Shown here in pieces: positions 61,432 to 64,000 of a stretch of DNA of 64,000 bases (the stretch's first letter is position 1; the number at the start of each line of letters is the position of its first letter). Made by a program: the position numbers and the translations under genes. Where the stretch lies: the IMG/VR virus record IMGVR_UViG_3300023108_001314, positions 62,001 to 126,000 of that record; one strand, 5' to 3'. The notes beneath the pieces were generated by a model, which was not told the origin of the DNA, made no database searches, and saw only the letters and a list, made by a program, of their open reading frames with translations. The DNA comes from a virus.

Positions 61432-61439
61432 TATTTACC
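61432..61439 (-). promoter_or_regulatory. Late-promoter-like GGTAAATA
   Basis: Minus-strand octamer with the core TAAATA; 6 of 8 bases match. It lies in the 36-base gap before the fibre gene starting at 61406, followed by GAGGGAGTAAG as ribosome site. Confidence 0.35.
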
Positions 61440-61442
61440 TAA

Positions 61443-63323
61443 TTACACACTAGATACCAAATCGTCAACAAATATCCAGTTATAGGCACCGTCAATAATA
61501 AACCGTTTTAGTCCTCTTGTTGGTGAAAATGATACTGTTGCTACTTGTGTAGTAAAACTTATGTCCTGTAAGACCGATTGGTTTTGAACACCATTACTAT
61601 CAACTGCAACTAAACTTTTTGTTAAACTATCATCTACATCAAAACTTGTAGTACCGCCTGCACTATAATCAACAGTGTGAACAAAACAGTACACACCTGT
61701 GTTATAACCTACAGCAGGGAACAAGTCTTCTAAAACTAATGCAATTTGTATATTAGAAAGTCCTGTAATATCTAATGAAAATTTAATATCTGTATCTTTA
61801 TATAGTTCGTCTACATAACCCTTGGTTGCAACATAGTCTGGCGGATCACTAACTTCAGGTGATGTTACACCTGTAATTTTTACATTTGGACTACCGCCTG
61901 TGCCTGCAACAACAATATCGCCTTCACTTATAATGTTAAGCGGGAAAGTAGTTGCTGTAATAGTTGCATTATCCAAATTCAAATAATCTACTTGTAGACT
62001 CGACAGTGTACCAAGGCTTGTTAATCCTGGAGCACTCACAACACTTGCACCCAATTCATTTTGTGTTAAAACATTTGAGTTTCCTATCATATAAGCATAG
62101 CCACTTGTTAGATTTATATTTTGTTTATTTGTGTTCCATGCATTATTTGCTAGTTCCCAAATCCATTCTTTATCATCGCCATCGTCTACCTTAACAACAA
62201 TACCAGATTCATTAACTTGTGCATCTGTTTGTGTACTACTATCGTCTGTAGTTGCTAATTCTATTTGTTTGTCTTCAACACGTAATGTCGCAACATTCAA
62301 ATAAGTTGCATCGCCTTCAACTAATAAATCTCCTGATATTTTTAAATCACCTGTAATGTCAACTGTGGATGTAGGTGATGATGTAAATAAACCAATTCTA
62401 CCAGATGATCTATCTAAGGTAAAGAAGTCAGTGTCAATACCGCTTGACTTGTATTGCATTCTAAATGCAGTGGTTGTAGTGTTTTGCAATCTTTGGTATA
62501 CTTCATTTCCTGATACAAAAGTTCTTAAATCACCATCTGTTCCTACATAAAGACCGTTATCATCATTTACAAAAATAACACCATTACTAGTATTTCTACG
62601 CTGACCGCTGCCACTATCTAATGGCGGATCTAGTTTTAAGAAATCGTCTGGTGTATAACTTTGTAATGTTGAGTCAAGTAATGCACTTGTAGTTGCAGCA
62701 TTGCCATCAAACTCAAAATCAGCAAATGCTGTTGAAATATTAAAACCTGCTTTGATTGTAATTGCAAAATTAGGAATAAGTGCTAGATTTGCATCTGTTG
62801 CTGCTGCTGTAAAGTCTTCTTTACTTACAAGTGCAGCAGGAGAACCTGAAATCATTAGTAAGGCGACTATTCTTTCAATACCAAAATTATCAATTACAGT
62901 TACAGTACGCCAGCCTGTTTCGCCTTGCTGTGCTGTATACCCAGGGCCTGCTAATATAAGATCTGATGTACCATCTGAAAAATAAATTTGCTTACGTCCG
63001 CTGTCAATCCAAACATCGCCTGCAATAAGTGTAGGCTGTGTGTCTGAAACTGTTGTTGTATCAGTTGCTTTAAATTCTGTTCCTGTCCAAACTTTTAATC
63101 TGCCTTCTTCTGTGTCGTACCAAAGTTGACCTCTTAATGGATTGCTCGGCGGAGCAGTATTAGAAAAGTTTTCTAACATTTGCACAAAATTTTCGTTAAA
63201 AATTTCTCCGTAACCTTTATAGTTACGTCCTACAAGAGTTAAGTCAGTGGTATCTTGATCGATACGCCCATCTATCAAATCTACTAGTAATGTACCATCT
63301 GTTTTATTAATCTTATAACTCAT
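61443..63323 (-). CDS. Fibre-like virion structural protein
   Basis: A 626-residue protein. The first 130 residues align with 59943-61406 (INKTDGTLLVDLIDGRID, LTLVGRNYKGYGE, NFVQMLENFSN, QLWYDTEEGRLKVWTG). Further on there is a NDDNGLYVGTDGDLR stretch and a chaperone-like region with GRIGLFTSSPTSTVDITGD. No enzymatic motif. AGGGGC precedes the ATG within one base of the collar gene stop. Confidence 0.8.
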   Translation of the reverse strand: MSYKINKTDGTLLVDLIDGRIDQDTTDLTLVGRNYKGYGEIFNENFVQMLENFSNTAPPSNPLRGQLWYDTEEGRLKVWTGTEFKATDTTTVSDTQPTLIAGDVWIDSGRKQIYFSDGTSDLILAGPGYTAQQGETGWRTVTVIDNFGIERIVALLMISGSPAALVSKEDFTAAATDANLALIPNFAITIKAGFNISTAFADFEFDGNAATTSALLDSTLQSYTPDDFLKLDPPLDSGSGQRRNTSNGVIFVNDDNGLYVGTDGDLRTFVSGNEVYQRLQNTTTTAFRMQYKSSGIDTDFFTLDRSSGRIGLFTSSPTSTVDITGDLKISGDLLVEGDATYLNVATLRVEDKQIELATTDDSSTQTDAQVNESGIVVKVDDGDDKEWIWELANNAWNTNKQNINLTSGYAYMIGNSNVLTQNELGASVVSAPGLTSLGTLSSLQVDYLNLDNATITATTFPLNIISEGDIVVAGTGGSPNVKITGVTSPEVSDPPDYVATKGYVDELYKDTDIKFSLDITGLSNIQIALVLEDLFPAVGYNTGVYCFVHTVDYSAGGTTSFDVDDSLTKSLVAVDSNGVQNQSVLQDISFTTQVATVSFSPTRGLKRFIIDGAYNWIFVDDLVSSV

Positions 63324-63324
63324 G

Positions 63325-64000
63325 TTATGCCCCTGTGTAAATGATATAATTGACTGCTAAGAAAGGAGGCACAGTATCAAACTTGTTACCAACGTCTTGT
63401 GGTGTACCGTCTATTGTTTCTGTTGTAGTTGTTAAACCATCAACGCCTTCTGTTCCTTGTAAACCTCTTCCTGGATTAGTCCCTAATGTATTAACAGCAA
63501 CACTATTTCCATCACCTGCGCTAGGTAGATTGTTTACAGCATAATATTGATTACCTGCATCTCCCATCAATGTATGCTCGTGTTCTGGAAGTTGATCTTT
63601 TGTAATCCAGTCTCTATTGCTACCACCATCTGCACCTAAAATATCTGCGGCTGCATCGTCATACACTCTGTCTTCATCTGTCGAAAGTGTTCTACCCTCA
63701 CCAGCAAGATAACCCAATGGAAATCTGCCTCTTAAATCAGGTACTTTAAATTTTAGTGCGCTGCTAGGTGTACCAAATGTTGTTCCTATAATGTCGTATA
63801 ATGCTTGATAATCAGTTATTAGAACTTCTTGTCCGTAACACAATAGCCAACCGGTTGGTGCGGTTCCTGCACCATATGGCATAATCATACCTGGTTGAAA
63901 TTGTGGTATTGTTGCAAGAACACTATCAACTGTTGTCTTGTATAATCCTAACGGAAGATTGTTATCAGGATCACTTGCGTTTCTTTGTTCTTTGTAAATT
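63325..64000 (-). CDS. Tail-collar domain fibre protein, 5' partial
   Basis: The frame is open to the window edge, so the gene begins outside; an internal ATG at 63888 (MIMPYGAG) is not the start because in-frame coding sequence (LPLGLYKTTVDSVLATIPQF) precedes it. MPYGAGTAPTGWLLCYGQ, then DLRGRFPLGY and VPPFLAVNYIIYTG are the signatures of the phage tail-collar domain, as in short tail fibre gp12-like proteins and many marine phage fibres. LGADGGSNRDWITKDQLPEHEHT carries the typical His-rich trimer turn. Confidence 0.85.
   Translation of the reverse strand, partial: IYKEQRNASDPDNNLPLGLYKTTVDSVLATIPQFQPGMIMPYGAGTAPTGWLLCYGQEVLITDYQALYDIIGTTFGTPSSALKFKVPDLRGRFPLGYLAGEGRTLSTDEDRVYDDAAADILGADGGSNRDWITKDQLPEHEHTLMGDAGNQYYAVNNLPSAGDGNSVAVNTLGTNPGRGLQGTEGVDGLTTTTETIDGTPQDVGNKFDTVPPFLAVNYIIYTGA

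Noticed and set aside
1-64000. tRNA genes, insertion sequences, integrase or attachment sites
   Set aside because: No cloverleaf-like stretch, transposase or recombinase motif was found; nearly every base is accounted for by coding sequence.

Overview
The window looks like part of a large T4-like (myovirus-type) phage genome from a marine, AT-rich Gram-negative host, possibly a pelagic alphaproteobacterium. The evidence is: virion fibre and tail-collar genes at both ends, exact or near matches to the T4 late-promoter motif TATAAATA in front of structural genes, almost gapless overlapping genes, and gene families typical of marine T4-like phages (N-terminal-twitch radical SAM proteins, small 2-oxoglutarate/Fe(II) oxygenases, GT-A-like proteins). 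The one exported protein has a classical signal peptide, which fits a diderm host. I see no tRNA, integrase, insertion sequence or CRISPR, and none of the T4 replication or capsid genes. The host assignment is inference.

Layout. Positions 1-3332 (+ strand): end of a repetitive fibre gene, an alpha/beta-hydrolase-like gene and an ATP-grasp gene. Everything from 3306 to 64000 lies on the minus strand, so it reads from right to left: tail-collar protein and two pairs of paralogous structural genes (64000-57738); a small unknown and two glycogenin-like (GT8-like) glycosyltransferases; a glycosyltransferase/SGNH/radical SAM block with GDP-mannose 3,5-epimerase and UGDH-like genes (55105-43249); a short aminotransferase, an amidinotransferase and an SGNH gene (42523-39963); a perfect sigma70-type promoter (39962-39989); a radical SAM gene and a remarkable 854-residue repeat protein; then a dense run of radical SAM, 2OG-oxygenase, methyltransferase and PLP genes (35869-8187); and finally a PP-loop ATPase, a SPASM radical SAM, a TctA/TctC transporter pair, a GNAT and an oxygenase (8167-3306).

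The striking content is the enzyme load: 17 radical SAM proteins (9 N-terminal-twitch, 4 C-terminal-SPASM of which one is split, 3 BchE-like B12 type, 1 other), 9 putative 2OG-Fe(II) oxygenases, 3 methyltransferase-like proteins, 2 amidinotransferases, 2 PLP enzymes, 3 SGNH proteins, 7 glycosyltransferase-like genes, 2 nucleotide-sugar enzymes, and PP-loop and ATP-grasp enzymes. Together they resemble a phage-encoded biosynthetic island for an elaborately modified glycan or other small molecule, possibly a guanidinylated amino-sugar decoration of the virion or host surface. The enzyme families are well supported by motifs. The product and the pathway order are hypotheses.
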